The notes beneath the pieces are model-generated. The model was not told the DNA's origin and searched no databases. It worked only from the letters and a program-made list of their open reading frames with translations. Source: Crocinitomicaceae bacterium (lineage in GTDB: Bacteria > Bacteroidota > Bacteroidia > Flavobacteriales_D > Parvicellaceae). Taken from it: a stretch of DNA of 64,000 nucleotides. The translations under genes and the position numbers were made by a program. The stretch spans positions 53,499 through 117,498 of the forward strand of contig PAZE01000006.1 in assembly GCA_002716065.1 (NCBI GenBank), in the 5' to 3' direction. Below, one piece after another: positions 31,574 to 41,641 of the stretch (its first letter is position 1; each line of letters begins with the position of its first letter).

Positions 31574-32575
31574 TTGAAAAAAAGTATAGAAGATGTAGTT
31601 AAAGATAGAATTTTGATTCTTGATGGAGCAATGGGGACCATGATTCAGCAGTACTCTTTATCTGAAGAGGATTTTAGAAAAGAGTGGTTTGAAGAGCATA
31701 ATCAACCATTAAAAGGAAATAATGATTTACTTTCATTAACAAGGCCAGATATTATTAAGGCTATTCATCGTGCATATTTTGAAGCAGGGGCAGACATTGT
31801 TGAAACCAACACTTTTTCAGGAACTTCCATTGCTCAGGCAGATTATGCATTAGAAAAATATGCGTATGAAATTAATTTTCATGGAGCAAAGATTGCAGCT
31901 GAAGTTGCAGCTGAATTTTCTGCCAATGAGCCTGATAAACCTAGATATGTAGCTGGATCTATTGGACCTACAAACAGAACTTCCTCAATATCTCCTGATG
32001 TTAATGATCCTGGTTATAGAAATGTTACTTTTGATGAGCTAAATCTTGCTTATCAACAGCAAATTAAAGGACTAATTGAAGGAGGTTCAGATTTATTATT
32101 AATTGAAACCATTTTTGATACTTTAAATGCCAAGGCTGCACTTTTTGCTATTCAGGAAGTATTTAATGAGTTGAATACTAAGCTACCCGTCATGGTTTCA
32201 GGAACCATTACTGATGCTAGCGGAAGAACACTTACGGGACAAACAACTGAAGCTTTTCTTGTTTCTTTATCTCATTATTCACTGTTTAGTATTGGCTTAA
32301 ATTGTGCTTTAGGGGCTGATGATATGCGACCATACTTAAAAACGCTTTCTAAAAGAAGTGAATTTTTAACAAGTGCTCATCCTAATGCAGGCCTGCCAAA
32401 TGAGTTTGGAGAGTATGATGAAACACCTGAAATGATGGTTGCTCAAATAAAGAAATTTTTAGATGATGGGTTAATTAATATTGTTGGGGGGTGTTGTGGG
32501 ACTACACCTGATCATATTCGTGCTATTGCAGCTATTGCCAAGGATTATTCTCCAAGAAAATTAAAAAATAATTAA
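31574..32575 (+). CDS. metH: Methionine synthase, homocysteine-binding module (separate gene)
   Basis: This 333-residue protein is the first domain of cobalamin-dependent methionine synthase. It activates homocysteine through a zinc site. It begins [19 protein letters not shown], has ETNTFSGTS, and shows the three zinc cysteines: Cys244 in [11 protein letters not shown] and Cys307-Cys308 in [15 protein letters not shown]. The start is TTG at 31574; an in-frame TAG at 31547 and the absence of ATG exclude alternatives. The remaining domains are in the next gene, 5 bp later, so MetH is made as two chains. It is controlled by the SAM-I riboswitch immediately upstream. Confidence 0.94.
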   Translation: MKKSIEDVVKDRILILDGAMGTMIQQYSLSEEDFRKEWFEEHNQPLKGNNDLLSLTRPDIIKAIHRAYFEAGADIVETNTFSGTSIAQADYALEKYAYEINFHGAKIAAEVAAEFSANEPDKPRYVAGSIGPTNRTSSISPDVNDPGYRNVTFDELNLAYQQQIKGLIEGGSDLLLIETIFDTLNAKAALFAIQEVFNELNTKLPVMVSGTITDASGRTLTGQTTEAFLVSLSHYSLFSIGLNCALGADDMRPYLKTLSKRSEFLTSAHPNAGLPNEFGEYDETPEMMVAQIKKFLDDGLINIVGGCCGTTPDHIRAIAAIAKDYSPRKLKNN

Positions 32576-32580
32576 TTTAT

Positions 32581-35298
32581 ATGAGTCTTCATCCAGAATA
32601 TTCAGGCAATTACATCTATAAGTGGACTGCTCTTCCTCCAATGAAACTGAGTGGTTTGGAACCATTGGTCGTTTCTGCCGATGTTAATTTTATAAATATT
32701 GGGGAAAGAACAAATGTTACTGGTTCTAAAAAGTTTTTGCGATTAATCAAGGAGGGAAGCTTTGAAGAAGCATTAGACGTTGCTAGAAATCAGGTTGAGG
32801 GAGGAGCACAGATTATTGACATTAACATGGATGAAGGCCTTTTGGATGGTGTTGAGTCGATAAAAAAGTTTTTAAACTTAATTGCTGCTGAACCTGACAT
32901 TTCCAGAGTTCCTGTAATGATAGATTCATCTAAATGGGAGATTATTGAAGCTGGATTGCAATGCATTCAGGGGAAGGGAGTGGTGAATTCTATTTCTTTG
33001 AAATCTGGTGAGGAAGAATTTATTTTTCAAGCTAAAAAAATTAAGCAATATGGTGCAGCTGTTATAATTATGGCCTTTGATGAAAATGGGCAGGCAGATA
33101 CCTATAAAAGGAGAATTGATATTTGTAAAAGATCCTATGATATTCTAGTAGAAAAAGTAAACTTCCCTAAACAAGATATTATTTTTGATCCTAATATTTT
33201 TCCTGTTGCTACTGGAATTGAAGAGCACAATAACAATGCAATGGATTTTTTCTTGGCCACAAGATGGATTAGAGAAAATCTACCAGGAGCACATGTTAGT
33301 GGTGGAGTGAGTAACGTATCTTTTTCTTTTAGGGGAAATAATGCTGTTCGTGAGGCAATGCACTCTGCCTTTTTATATCATGCTATTAACGAAGGAATGG
33401 ATATGGGTATAGTTAATCCTACTATGCTTGAAGTTTACGATAGTATTCCTAAAGATTTACTGGATAAAGTAGAGGATGTGCTTTTAAATAGAAGGGATGA
33501 TGCAACAGAGCGGTTGTTGGATTTTGCTGAGTCGGTTAAAGGTGAATCTAAAAAGGAGGATAAAGTTTTAGAGTGGAGAGCATTTTCATTAGAAAAAAAG
33601 ATAGAGCATGCACTTGTTAAAGGAATTACGGAATTCATTGAAGAGGATACTGAAGAGGCTAGAATAAATAGTGCCAAGCCATTAGAAGTTATTGAGGGCC
33701 CTCTTATGAGTGGAATGAATGTGGTAGGTGACTTATTTGGTTCTGGTAAAATGTTTCTTCCACAAGTTGTTAAATCTGCCAGGGTAATGAAAAAAGCTGT
33801 TGCTTACTTAACCCCTTTTATTGAAAAGGAAAAGGGAGGGGGCAAAGTTCAAAGTAATGGTAAAATTATTATGGCTACTGTGAAGGGTGATGTTCACGAT
33901 ATTGGTAAAAATATTGTTGGTGTTGTTTTAGGTTGTAATAATTTTGAAATTATTGATTTGGGTGTTATGGTTCCTGCCAATAAAATTATTGATGCAGCTG
34001 TTCAAGAGAATGCAGATATTATTGGTCTTAGCGGTTTAATAACACCCTCATTAGACGAAATGATTGATGTTGCTCGAGAAATGACCAAAAGAAAGGTGCA
34101 TTTGCCTTTGCTGATTGGTGGGGCTACAACGTCTAAAGTTCATACAGCTGTTAAAATTGAACAAGAGCTTACCGGAAGTCAGGCTGTTCATGTATTAGAC
34201 GCTTCTAGATCAGTTACAGTAGTTAATAGTTTATTAGGCGATAAAAAGCTTAATTACCAGAATGAAATAAAACAGGACTACCAACGCATAAGAGATCAGT
34301 ATGTTGGCAGAAATAAGCAAAAACCATTTTTGAGCATAAAAAAGGCAAGAGAGAATAGGTTACAATTGCAGTGGGAAAATTACTCTCCAGTTGTCCCATT
34401 AAAAATGGGAATACATTTAATCGATAAATTGGATTTAAATATCCTTTCCAATTATATTGATTGGACTCCTTTTTTTCTTACTTGGGAGCTTCACGGAAGG
34501 TTTCCAAAACTATTAAAGGATAAAGTGATTGGAGAAGAAGCCACAAATTTATATGCTGACGCTACTCAAATGCTTAGTAAAATAATCAATGAAGGTTGGC
34601 TTGAAGCGAAAGCAGTATATGGCTTTTGGAAAGCCAATTCAACAGCTAAAGATGAAATAAATATCTATGATTCTGATGATAAATTACTTGCTGTTTCTCA
34701 AAGTTTACGTCAGCAAAATAAAAAAGCTACTGGAACTTTTAACCTTAGTCTTTCAGATTATATTGCACCAGAGGCTTCTAAAAAAGAGGATTATATTGGT
34801 GCTTTTGCTGTTACTGCAGGATTAAAAATTGAAAAGAAAATCACTGAATTTGAAGAGGCTTTAGATGATTATAATTCTATACTGCTTAAAGCTTTAGCTG
34901 ATCGATTAGCTGAGGCTGCTGCCGAATATCTTCATGAAAAAGTTCGAAAAGAATACTGGGGGTATTCTAAAAATGAAAAGTTTGACAATCAAGAGCTTAT
35001 AAGAGAAAAGTACAAAGGTATTCGGCCTGCCCCTGGATATCCTGCATGTCCTGATCATACGGAAAAGCAAACTATTTTTAAGCTATTAAATGTAACTCAA
35101 CTCACAGGAATTTCACTTACTGAATCTTTAGCAATGCTTCCTGCAGCATCTGTTTCTGGATGGTATTTTGCTCATCCTGAAGCTAAGTATTTTGGACTAG
35201 GTAAAATAAAAATGGACCAGGTAGAAGATATTGCCAAAAGAAAGGGAGTAAGCCTAGATCAAATGAAAAAGTGGCTATCACCAAATATTATTGATTAG
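32581..35298 (+). CDS. metH: Methionine synthase, folate, B12 and reactivation modules (separate gene)
   Basis: This 905-residue chain carries the rest of MetH. The pterin/methyltetrahydrofolate domain has [33 protein letters not shown] and PVMIDSSKW. The helical cap contains [20 protein letters not shown]. The Rossmann B12 domain has the axial base His439 in DVHDIGKN, then [13 protein letters not shown] and [10 protein letters not shown]. The C-terminal SAM-dependent reactivation domain has [15 protein letters not shown]. It transfers methyl from 5-methyl-THF through cobalamin to homocysteine bound by the preceding protein. Two-chain MetH is normal for Flavobacteriia. The 3' end overlaps the convergent DsbD-alpha-like gene by 4 bp. 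Confidence 0.96.
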   Translation: MSLHPEYSGNYIYKWTALPPMKLSGLEPLVVSADVNFINIGERTNVTGSKKFLRLIKEGSFEEALDVARNQVEGGAQIIDINMDEGLLDGVESIKKFLNLIAAEPDISRVPVMIDSSKWEIIEAGLQCIQGKGVVNSISLKSGEEEFIFQAKKIKQYGAAVIIMAFDENGQADTYKRRIDICKRSYDILVEKVNFPKQDIIFDPNIFPVATGIEEHNNNAMDFFLATRWIRENLPGAHVSGGVSNVSFSFRGNNAVREAMHSAFLYHAINEGMDMGIVNPTMLEVYDSIPKDLLDKVEDVLLNRRDDATERLLDFAESVKGESKKEDKVLEWRAFSLEKKIEHALVKGITEFIEEDTEEARINSAKPLEVIEGPLMSGMNVVGDLFGSGKMFLPQVVKSARVMKKAVAYLTPFIEKEKGGGKVQSNGKIIMATVKGDVHDIGKNIVGVVLGCNNFEIIDLGVMVPANKIIDAAVQENADIIGLSGLITPSLDEMIDVAREMTKRKVHLPLLIGGATTSKVHTAVKIEQELTGSQAVHVLDASRSVTVVNSLLGDKKLNYQNEIKQDYQRIRDQYVGRNKQKPFLSIKKARENRLQLQWENYSPVVPLKMGIHLIDKLDLNILSNYIDWTPFFLTWELHGRFPKLLKDKVIGEEATNLYADATQMLSKIINEGWLEAKAVYGFWKANSTAKDEINIYDSDDKLLAVSQSLRQQNKKATGTFNLSLSDYIAPEASKKEDYIGAFAVTAGLKIEKKITEFEEALDDYNSILLKALADRLAEAAAEYLHEKVRKEYWGYSKNEKFDNQELIREKYKGIRPAPGYPACPDHTEKQTIFKLLNVTQLTGISLTESLAMLPAASVSGWYFAHPEAKYFGLGKIKMDQVEDIAKRKGVSLDQMKKWLSPNIID

Positions 35299-35732
35299 TT
35301 TTTAAGATTGATGGTAAAAAAATCATTAAATGGAATACACATAGATTCATTACATACCATGTAAGCAATTTCAAGTTTTAATTCAACATTATCAGAAAAT
35401 ATTTTTATCTCCTGCTCAAAGCTTGCCTTTTTTTCAAAATAGCTAACCTGAACACCAAAATTATGATCATATAAAGAAATGGGGTTGCCCTCTTTAATTT
35501 CCCCAACAAGTTGGTAGTTTGAGTTTTCGGAGAAATGAAACTCAGTAGGTAAGGGGCCTTCATTTGGATTGGGAACGTTTACTGCATATAAGTGCCAAGT
35601 ACTATCAATGGTAGCATTAATTTCAATGCTAGAGTTATTGTTGTTTTGCTTAATGTCCCAAGTAACTGGAGTCTGGGAAAAAGAAATCAAACAACAAAAG
35701 CAAAAGGAAAGTGTAACAAATAAAGCTTTCAT
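35295..35732 (-). CDS. DsbD N-terminal-domain-like periplasmic protein
   Basis: A 145-residue secreted protein with a signal peptide ([18 protein letters not shown]) and a single domain resembling the periplasmic alpha domain of Dsb[32 protein letters not shown] and the redox pair [12 protein letters not shown] (CxxxxxC). The full-length DsbD encoded immediately upstream has an equivalent domain with TCDDTHCLPP. It therefore looks like a free-standing duplicate of that domain that could relay electrons from DsbD to further targets. The genes abut with no gap (35732/35733), so they are co-transcribed. The role is inferred. Confidence 0.8.
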   Translation of the reverse strand: MKALFVTLSFCFCCLISFSQTPVTWDIKQNNNNSSIEINATIDSTWHLYAVNVPNPNEGPLPTEFHFSENSNYQLVGEIKEGNPISLYDHNFGVQVSYFEKKASFEQEIKIFSDNVELKLEIAYMVCNESMCIPFNDFFTINLKN

Positions 35733-37712
35733 TTATTTTGCTTTATTGTAAAGCGCTAATCCTTCAGATAACCAGGAGCTAAAGTCTTCAGCATTACCAT
35801 GATGCTCGTAATCAGCAGATCCATTTTCTAAATCTTCTCCATTTGGACCTAACATTCTATAGTAAGGTTGTGTATTGGCTTTATAGGTTGTTGCTTGGTA
35901 ATGGCTCCATTTATTGCCAATTGTTTTTAATTTTTTCATTTTACCTTCATACACTTCTACTTCAATTTGCTCATTTTTAGGGAGTTCTCTTTTGTCATCA
36001 ACATATAGAGATATAACAACCACATCATTTGTTAACATTTCAATAACACCAGGCTCTCCCCAAACGTTTTCTTCCATTTTTCTGCAATTAACACAAGCAT
36101 GACCTGTGAAATCTAAAAACGCAGGTTTGTTGTTTTGTTTTGCAAAAGCCAATCCTTTATCTAAATCGTGAAATACAGGAAGACCTTGAGGACCTATATG
36201 AGTGTCAGTTCCGTGATGATCTGAATTAGCTACTGAACCACCTCCTTTTGAAGAGCCTACGCCATATGGAGATTCACTATAAGCCATAGGTGGTGGAAAT
36301 CCACTAATTAGCTTTAATGGCGCACCCCACAAACCGGGGATAAGATAGATTACAAAAATAACAGTACTAATTCCTAAAATAGTTCTTCCAACAGAGAGTC
36401 TTTCTATTGGGCTATCGTGTGGTAAAGAAATAAATCCAAATAAATAAAGTGCAAGTACTGCAAAAACACCAATCCATATGGCTAAAAATAATTCACGTTC
36501 TAAATAGTGCCCCTGCACCACTAAGTCAGCGTTTGATAAAAACTTAAAGGCTAGAGCAAGTTCTAAAAATCCTAAGAAAACCTTAACGGTATTTAACCAT
36601 CCACCAGATTTTGGAAGTGAATTTAACCAACCAGGAAAAGCAGCAAATAAACCAAATGGCAATGCAAGAGCTAAAGAAAAACCAAACATACCTACAAATG
36701 GACCAATTCCTCCAATTGTGGCAGCTTCAACAAGAAGAGTTCCAACAATTGGGCCAGTGCATGAAAAGGAAACTAAAGCAAGGGTGAAAGCCATAAAAAA
36801 GATTCCTATTAATCCTCCTTTATCTGAAGCAGAGTCAGCTTTATTTATCCAGGAGTTTGGAAGTGTTATTTCAAATGCACCCATAAAAGAGATCGCAAAA
36901 ACAACTAAAAGAACAAAGAAAAAGATGTTAAACCATACATTGGTAGATAAAGCGTTTAAGGCGTCTGAACCAAAAATTGCGGTAACTAAGGTGCCTAAAA
37001 AAACATAAATAATAATTATGGATAGTCCATAGAAAATAGCATTTCTAATTCCGGCAGACTTATTTTGACTTTGCTTGGTGAAGAAGCTTACCGTCATGGG
37101 AATCATTGGAAATACACAAGGGGTTAACAAAGCAGCAAAACCACTTATAAATGATAAAAAGAAAATAACTATAAGAGATTTATTAGTTGATTTTTTTTCT
37201 TGACTATCATTTTTTTCAGTTAAAGCAACAGCAGATTCGTCACCAGAACACCCTTTTACAGAAATTTCGAAATCTTCATCATAAGGAGGGAGGCAGTGCG
37301 TATCATCGCATGTCTGAAAAGAATAATAACCCTTAATTGTAATGTCATCTTTATTTTTCAGGATTATCTTTTTTCGCATTTCGATTGTTCCCGAATGCCA
37401 GTAAAGATGTTCATCGATTAATGAATCATATAGATGAACAGGATCTGGTTCATATATCGAATCCTCTACATCATAATCTGGGTTATCATTAATGTTAATT
37501 GATGTTGGAATAGAGAAACAGTCTAGTGGTAAATTGGCTGCACTTATATGCCAATGGTCATCCATAGTGATTTTAGCTATTAGCGTAACCTCACAATCAA
37601 CTTGTTCATAACTGATTTCCCAAATTACTTTTTCACTTGGATCTTCAATTTGCCCAAATGAAATCAATAAGCTTAAAACAAAGAATAGAGAAAGATTAAT
37701 TTTTTTAAACAT
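35733..37712 (-). CDS. dsbD: Thiol:disulfide interchange protein DsbD family
   Basis: DsbD carries reducing power from cytoplasmic thioredoxin to periplasmic thiol proteins. This 659-residue protein has a signal peptide (NLSLFFVLSLLISFGQ) and an alpha domain with TCDDTHCLPPYDEDFEI. The membrane domain of about eight helices has its two Cys in LLTPCVFPMIPM and SFSCTGPIVG. The C-terminal thioredoxin-like gamma domain has DFTGHACVNCRKMEENVW. A Gly/Ser/His-rich linker (SPYGVGSSKGGGS, HHGTDTHIGPQG) precedes the gamma domain. I chose ATG 37712; a GTG precedes it by one codon. It is followed directly by a free-standing alpha-like domain gene. Reduction of apocytochromes or Sco/CuA thiols are possible uses. 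Confidence 0.94.
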   Translation of the reverse strand: MFKKINLSLFFVLSLLISFGQIEDPSEKVIWEISYEQVDCEVTLIAKITMDDHWHISAANLPLDCFSIPTSININDNPDYDVEDSIYEPDPVHLYDSLIDEHLYWHSGTIEMRKKIILKNKDDITIKGYYSFQTCDDTHCLPPYDEDFEISVKGCSGDESAVALTEKNDSQEKKSTNKSLIVIFFLSFISGFAALLTPCVFPMIPMTVSFFTKQSQNKSAGIRNAIFYGLSIIIIYVFLGTLVTAIFGSDALNALSTNVWFNIFFFVLLVVFAISFMGAFEITLPNSWINKADSASDKGGLIGIFFMAFTLALVSFSCTGPIVGTLLVEAATIGGIGPFVGMFGFSLALALPFGLFAAFPGWLNSLPKSGGWLNTVKVFLGFLELALAFKFLSNADLVVQGHYLERELFLAIWIGVFAVLALYLFGFISLPHDSPIERLSVGRTILGISTVIFVIYLIPGLWGAPLKLISGFPPPMAYSESPYGVGSSKGGGSVANSDHHGTDTHIGPQGLPVFHDLDKGLAFAKQNNKPAFLDFTGHACVNCRKMEENVWGEPGVIEMLTNDVVVISLYVDDKRELPKNEQIEVEVYEGKMKKLKTIGNKWSHYQATTYKANTQPYYRMLGPNGEDLENGSADYEHHGNAEDFSSWLSEGLALYNKAK

Positions 37713-37733
37713 CACAAATAAAATTTATATCTC

Positions 37734-37741
37734 CAAAGTTA
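37734..37741 (-). promoter_or_regulatory. Putative -7 box for dsbD
   Basis: TAACTTTG on the minus strand matches TAnnTTTG and lies 22 bp before the dsbD ATG, implying a leader of about 15 nt. The region 37713-37806 is otherwise empty. No clear -33 element. Confidence 0.42.
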
Positions 37742-37806
37742 ACAGATTAACTTAACGAAGGTTAGAAAAAGTATGATCTATAATTGGAATCTTAAGACAA
37801 GATAAT

Positions 37807-38097
37807 TTAGAGAATAACATCAACTAAACGGTGAATTGGAATGGTAACACCCTTTTTGAGTACTATGTTTTTATCACCAACTGCCCAAATGGTGGTTTGC
37901 ACCTCTTTTACACCTTCCTGGTCTTCAAAAATGATTCTCATCTTTGTTCGATGAACATTTCCTAAAATCATAGAGCGTTTTAACTTCTTTTTAAGAAGAA
38001 CAAGTTGCTCTTTAGATTTATTTAAAGGTTTAGAGGGAAAGTTTAAACCAGGAATAGTTTCCTTTTCAATGAGTACAGTTTTATAGGTAGTAACCAT
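37807..38097 (-). CDS. Conserved hypothetical protein of Bacteroidota
   Basis: A 96-residue basic protein, probably cytoplasmic, with no signal or membrane helix. It begins MVTTYKTVLIEKETIPGLNF, has a Lys-rich central helix (NKSKEQLVLLKKKLKRSM), then beta-rich sequence (KMRIIFEDQEGVKEVQTTIW, NIVLKKGVTIPIHRLVDVIL). The ending resembles small SH3-like or Sm-like barrels that bind nucleic acids, but that is only an impression. Proteins like this are widespread in Flavobacteriia without an assigned function. It stands 78 bp after tilS and ahead of dsbD on the same strand, perhaps as its own unit. Confidence 0.78.
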   Translation of the reverse strand: MVTTYKTVLIEKETIPGLNFPSKPLNKSKEQLVLLKKKLKRSMILGNVHRTKMRIIFEDQEGVKEVQTTIWAVGDKNIVLKKGVTIPIHRLVDVIL

Positions 38098-38175
38098 GTA
38101 AAATTAGTTTTAGTAAAGTGGTGCCAAAATATATCTTACGAAAAAAAAATAAATATGTTACAATTTTTCCGTTTT

Positions 38176-39477
38176 TTAAGCCTTTAGTATAAGACAACTT
38201 TTTGATGTAGAAGTAATTTTATATTGTTCACTAATGCGATGCTTAACAACCCAAATAATTTCGTTATCACTTTCAACAATCCAAGTATTTTCTTTTTGAT
38301 TTAAGGGGATTTTTTCGTCAATAAGAAAGTCACTTATTTTCTTCTTATTTTTCATTCCAATTGGAGTAAAAAAATCTCCCTTTTCCCATCTTCTTATTTT
38401 TAAAGGAAAAACAAGTTTGTCTATATCCAAATAGGCTGAATTATTATTTTTAGAAAAGCTATCAGGAATAGTGGTTTTAACAGCTTTTAAATTAAATGGA
38501 GCATTACAACTTAAGTTCTCGTTAATAAAATACAATTGATTATTGTAAACTTGTTTTTTTTGAACAATCCATTTTCCTCTATCTATAAACAGTTCGTATG
38601 AAGAAGAAATGAACTTTTTACCTGTTTGATGTTCTTTGCTTACAAGGGAGCAAACCTGTGAATGATTAAACCCATAAGGTTTTAAAAACTGGTACCAAAT
38701 TCCCAATTCCAAATGTGCTGGGGGAGTAATGTAAATCACATCATCTTTATGCTCTAAAAATGGAGCTAACCGCTCATTTATTAAGGATTTTAAAAGCTGA
38801 TTTTCAGTGGATATGTTTTCTAATGTTAACTCCATTCCTGCTAAAAAATTTGGAAACCTTTTTTCAAGTAAAGGAGTAATGTTGTTTCGAATAAAATTCC
38901 TATCGTATTTAGAATCTAAATTGCTGCTGTCATTTAAGTAAGGGATGTTATTTTGCTTAGCATAAGTAATCATCTCTTTCTTGGGAGTTAATAAAAATGG
39001 GCGAATGTAATTTTTTCTTTTAGTTGGAATCCCAGATAACCCAGTTGTTCCAGATCCCCGAATAGCATTTAAAAAGAAAGTTTCAATATTATCTTCTTTT
39101 TGATGGGCGGTTACAACATAATCAAAGTGGTGTTCAAAGATGAGTTTATCAAAAAAACAATAGCGTATTTCTCTAGCTGCCTCTTGAATGGAAAGCTGAT
39201 GTTTGTTGGCGTAGTTTTCAGCATTTTCATGAATAATAAAGCAGTTAATCTTGTGCTTATTGCAATACTTTTGCACCAAAGCTGTTTCCTTTTCGCTTTC
39301 TTTTGCCCTTAGAGAATAATTTACATGTGCAGCGCAAACGTTTAATCCTTGTTCTTTTGCTATAGCTAAGGCAGTCATTGAATCTACCCCACCAGAAACA
39401 GCAATTAGAAATTTTGATTGCTTATTAATAGCATGTTTTTTAAAAAATGTTTGATATGTGTTTTCAATAGCGCTCAT
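38176..39477 (-). CDS. tilS: tRNA(Ile)-lysidine synthetase
   Basis: TilS modifies C34 of tRNA(Ile)(CAU) to lysidine, so the tRNA reads AUA and is charged with isoleucine; it is essential. The 433-residue protein has the ATP PP-loop LIAVSGGVDSMTALAIA, HVNYSLR, AREIRYCFFDKLI, VTAHQKEDNIETFFLNAIRGSGTTGL and IRPFLLTPKKEMITYA. Its C-terminal substrate domain includes IRRWEKGDFFTPIGMKNKKKISDFLIDEKIP. It is ATG-initiated, overlapping the pabB stop by 4 bp. It belongs to the lpd-hemH-pabB-tilS gene string. Confidence 0.96.
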   Translation of the reverse strand: MSAIENTYQTFFKKHAINKQSKFLIAVSGGVDSMTALAIAKEQGLNVCAAHVNYSLRAKESEKETALVQKYCNKHKINCFIIHENAENYANKHQLSIQEAAREIRYCFFDKLIFEHHFDYVVTAHQKEDNIETFFLNAIRGSGTTGLSGIPTKRKNYIRPFLLTPKKEMITYAKQNNIPYLNDSSNLDSKYDRNFIRNNITPLLEKRFPNFLAGMELTLENISTENQLLKSLINERLAPFLEHKDDVIYITPPAHLELGIWYQFLKPYGFNHSQVCSLVSKEHQTGKKFISSSYELFIDRGKWIVQKKQVYNNQLYFINENLSCNAPFNLKAVKTTIPDSFSKNNNSAYLDIDKLVFPLKIRRWEKGDFFTPIGMKNKKKISDFLIDEKIPLNQKENTWIVESDNEIIWVVKHRISEQYKITSTSKSCLILKA

Positions 39478-40580
39478 TCGCAGGCTTTTATTAACGCATC
39501 TGCCTTTACTAAAGTTTCTTCGTACTCCTTTTCAGGGTTACTATCTATAGTAATTGCCCCACCCACATTAAAACAAAGCGTTTGATTTATTTTATTGTAA
39601 ATAAGTGTTCTTATAACCACATTTAAATCAAAATCTCCTCCAGGATGAATTATTCCAATAGAACCTGAATATAAACCTCTTTTAGTGGTTTCGTAGTGTT
39701 CCATTAATTCCATGGCTTTTATTTTTGGAACACCAGTCATAGATCCCATAGGAAATAAAGCTTTAAGTATAGTAGAGAAGGAAATGTTTTTATGGATTTT
39801 GCAACTAACGGTAGAGATAAGCTGATGAATGTTTTCAAATGAATAAACCTTACATAATTCATCTACTGAAACAGAATTTTTAGTTGCGATTTTGCTTAAA
39901 TCGTTTCTTACAAGATCAACAATCATGATATTTTCAGTTCTCTCTTTTGGGTCTGCTTTAAGTTGCTTTATAATTTTTTTGTCTAAATCCTTGTTTGCTA
40001 CTTTTTTAGCAGTTCCCTTTATGGGCTGAGAAATTAGTTTGTCCCCTCTTTTTTTGATAAACCTTTCAGGACTTGCACAAAGAATAACATGATTTTTTAA
40101 ATCTGCATATACAGAAAAAGGTGCTTTTGTTAGAGCGTTTAGCTTTTGAAATAGCTCGTGGGGATTTAAAAGTTTGTTTTTTGAAGTCCAACCATAGCAA
40201 AAATTTGTTTCGTAGATGTCTCCAAGTTGAATGTGCTCTTTTATTTTATTAACTCTGTTGAGGTATTCTTTTTTGTCTATTTCAGGGTTAAATAAAAAAG
40301 TGTTGTTGTTGGAAATAGATGAAATTGGAAAAGACTTTTTGTTTGCTATTTTTTCAGGAACAATACAATGTAAAATTGGGAATTGAACTGGGTCTGTATT
40401 GTTTGAAGCTAAATTTTCAATATTGTTTTTTAATTCATAGGACAGGAAAATAAGCTTCGTTTCTAAATCGTGTTTTTCAAGAAAAGCATCGAGTTTTAAA
40501 AATAAACCTGTAGTATTAGAAGTGATAATTAGTTCATCTTTAATTCCGCTATAATGGTATTGTCCAATAATTGTATTCAT
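39474..40580 (-). CDS. pabB: Aminodeoxychorismate synthase component I-like (chorismate-binding) protein
   Basis: A 368-residue chorismate-utilising enzyme. The conserved core is complete: IQLGDIYETNFCYGW, SPERFIKKRGDKLISQPIKGTAKK, KERTENIMIVDLVRNDLSKIA, SMTGVPKIKAMELM, TKRGLYSGSIGI and GGAITIDSNPEKEYEETLVKADA. The N-terminal regulatory half is short compared with TrpE, which favours PabB (4-amino-4-deoxychorismate for p-aminobenzoate and folate) over anthranilate synthase. No glutaminase (pabA) or lyase (pabC) gene is adjacent, so it may borrow TrpG. ATG start 27 bp after hemH. Confidence 0.88.
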   Translation of the reverse strand: MNTIIGQYHYSGIKDELIITSNTTGLFLKLDAFLEKHDLETKLIFLSYELKNNIENLASNNTDPVQFPILHCIVPEKIANKKSFPISSISNNNTFLFNPEIDKKEYLNRVNKIKEHIQLGDIYETNFCYGWTSKNKLLNPHELFQKLNALTKAPFSVYADLKNHVILCASPERFIKKRGDKLISQPIKGTAKKVANKDLDKKIIKQLKADPKERTENIMIVDLVRNDLSKIATKNSVSVDELCKVYSFENIHQLISTVSCKIHKNISFSTILKALFPMGSMTGVPKIKAMELMEHYETTKRGLYSGSIGIIHPGGDFDLNVVIRTLIYNKINQTLCFNVGGAITIDSNPEKEYEETLVKADALIKACE

Positions 40581-40607
40581 AGAAATTAAGCTATTGAGTA
40601 CTTAATT

Positions 40608-41636
40608 TTAAAAAGATTCTCTTATGATAAGATCCAGACTTTTAGCCCAATCATCATTGTCATTTAAAGAAGGTACAAGGTCCAGTTTATCGCCTCCGTT
40701 TTCTTTAAATAGATTTAAATATTCCTCAGAAATTTCAATGGTAGTTTCCAAACAATCGGCAACAAATGCAGGAGAGAAAACCAATAATTTTTTTGAGCCT
40801 TTTTTCCCAAGATTTTCAATAACATGATCGGTGTAAGGCATTAACCAGGGGTCTTTTCCTAACCTTGATTGAAAGCAGGTTGAATATTTTCCTGGTTCAA
40901 GCTTTAATTTATCCACAATAATTCTAGTGGTTGCATAACATGCCGCCTTGTAACAATGCGTATTGTCGTCATTAATTTCTGTCTCACAGGAGTGATCGGA
41001 ACAAGGTTTTCCATCAAGATATACTTTATCTACATGTCTTTCAGGGATACCATGGTATGAAAAAACAACATGATCGTAATCGTTTAAATTGAATTTATTG
41101 GCTCTATTTAAAATGCATTGAATAAATTCTGGATGACTGTAAAACTGACCAATGACACGGACTTCTGGAATAACCCACCATTTATTTATAATCTTAAATG
41201 CTTTCTCAATAGTTGACCCGCTTGAAGCGGAAGCATATTGGGGATATAAGGGAAAAAGATATAGCTGATCATAATTTTCTAATCTCATCTTCCCAAGAAC
41301 ATCTTCCATACTTGGAGATCCATACCTCATGGCTAATTCAATAGAATAGTCAGTATTAGAAATAGCGTTAAGCTTCTTGGTTAGGTTTTTACCATAGGTA
41401 AGTAGAGGAGACTTACCATGACCAATTTTAAATAATTTTTTGTATTCTTTAGCCGATTTTGGAGCACGAAATGGAACAATAATTAAGTTTACTAAAAGTA
41501 GTCTAGCGAGTTTACCTATATCAATTACTCTTGGATCATTTAAAAACTCCCTCAAATAAACTCTTACATCTTTAACAGATGGGCTATCGGGAGTTCCCAA
41601 ATTTAAAATTAGTACACCTATTTTTTTCCTTTTCAT
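40608..41636 (-). CDS. hemH: Ferrochelatase
   Basis: HemH inserts ferrous iron into protoporphyrin IX, the last step of protoheme synthesis. The 342-residue protein has GVLILNLGTPDSPSVKDVR, YLREFLNDPRVIDI, the metal-site His in VVFSYHGIPERHVDK, YSTCFQSRLGKDPWLMPYTD and VFSPAFVADCLETTIEI. Several Cys (GKPCSDHSCETEIND and neighbours) resemble the variable loop in bacterial enzymes but do not make a clear Fe-S motif. It starts with ATG 5 bp after lpd. hemL is at 59777, not linked. Heme made here feeds CtaB and the oxidases. Confidence 0.96.
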   Translation of the reverse strand: MKRKKIGVLILNLGTPDSPSVKDVRVYLREFLNDPRVIDIGKLARLLLVNLIIVPFRAPKSAKEYKKLFKIGHGKSPLLTYGKNLTKKLNAISNTDYSIELAMRYGSPSMEDVLGKMRLENYDQLYLFPLYPQYASASSGSTIEKAFKIINKWWVIPEVRVIGQFYSHPEFIQCILNRANKFNLNDYDHVVFSYHGIPERHVDKVYLDGKPCSDHSCETEINDDNTHCYKAACYATTRIIVDKLKLEPGKYSTCFQSRLGKDPWLMPYTDHVIENLGKKGSKKLLVFSPAFVADCLETTIEISEEYLNLFKENGGDKLDLVPSLNDNDDWAKSLDLIIRESF

Positions 41637-41641
41637 GGTTT

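Noticed and set aside
38138-38172. Possible terminator after tilS
   Set aside because: Only a weak A/T hairpin with a long loop; too poor to call.
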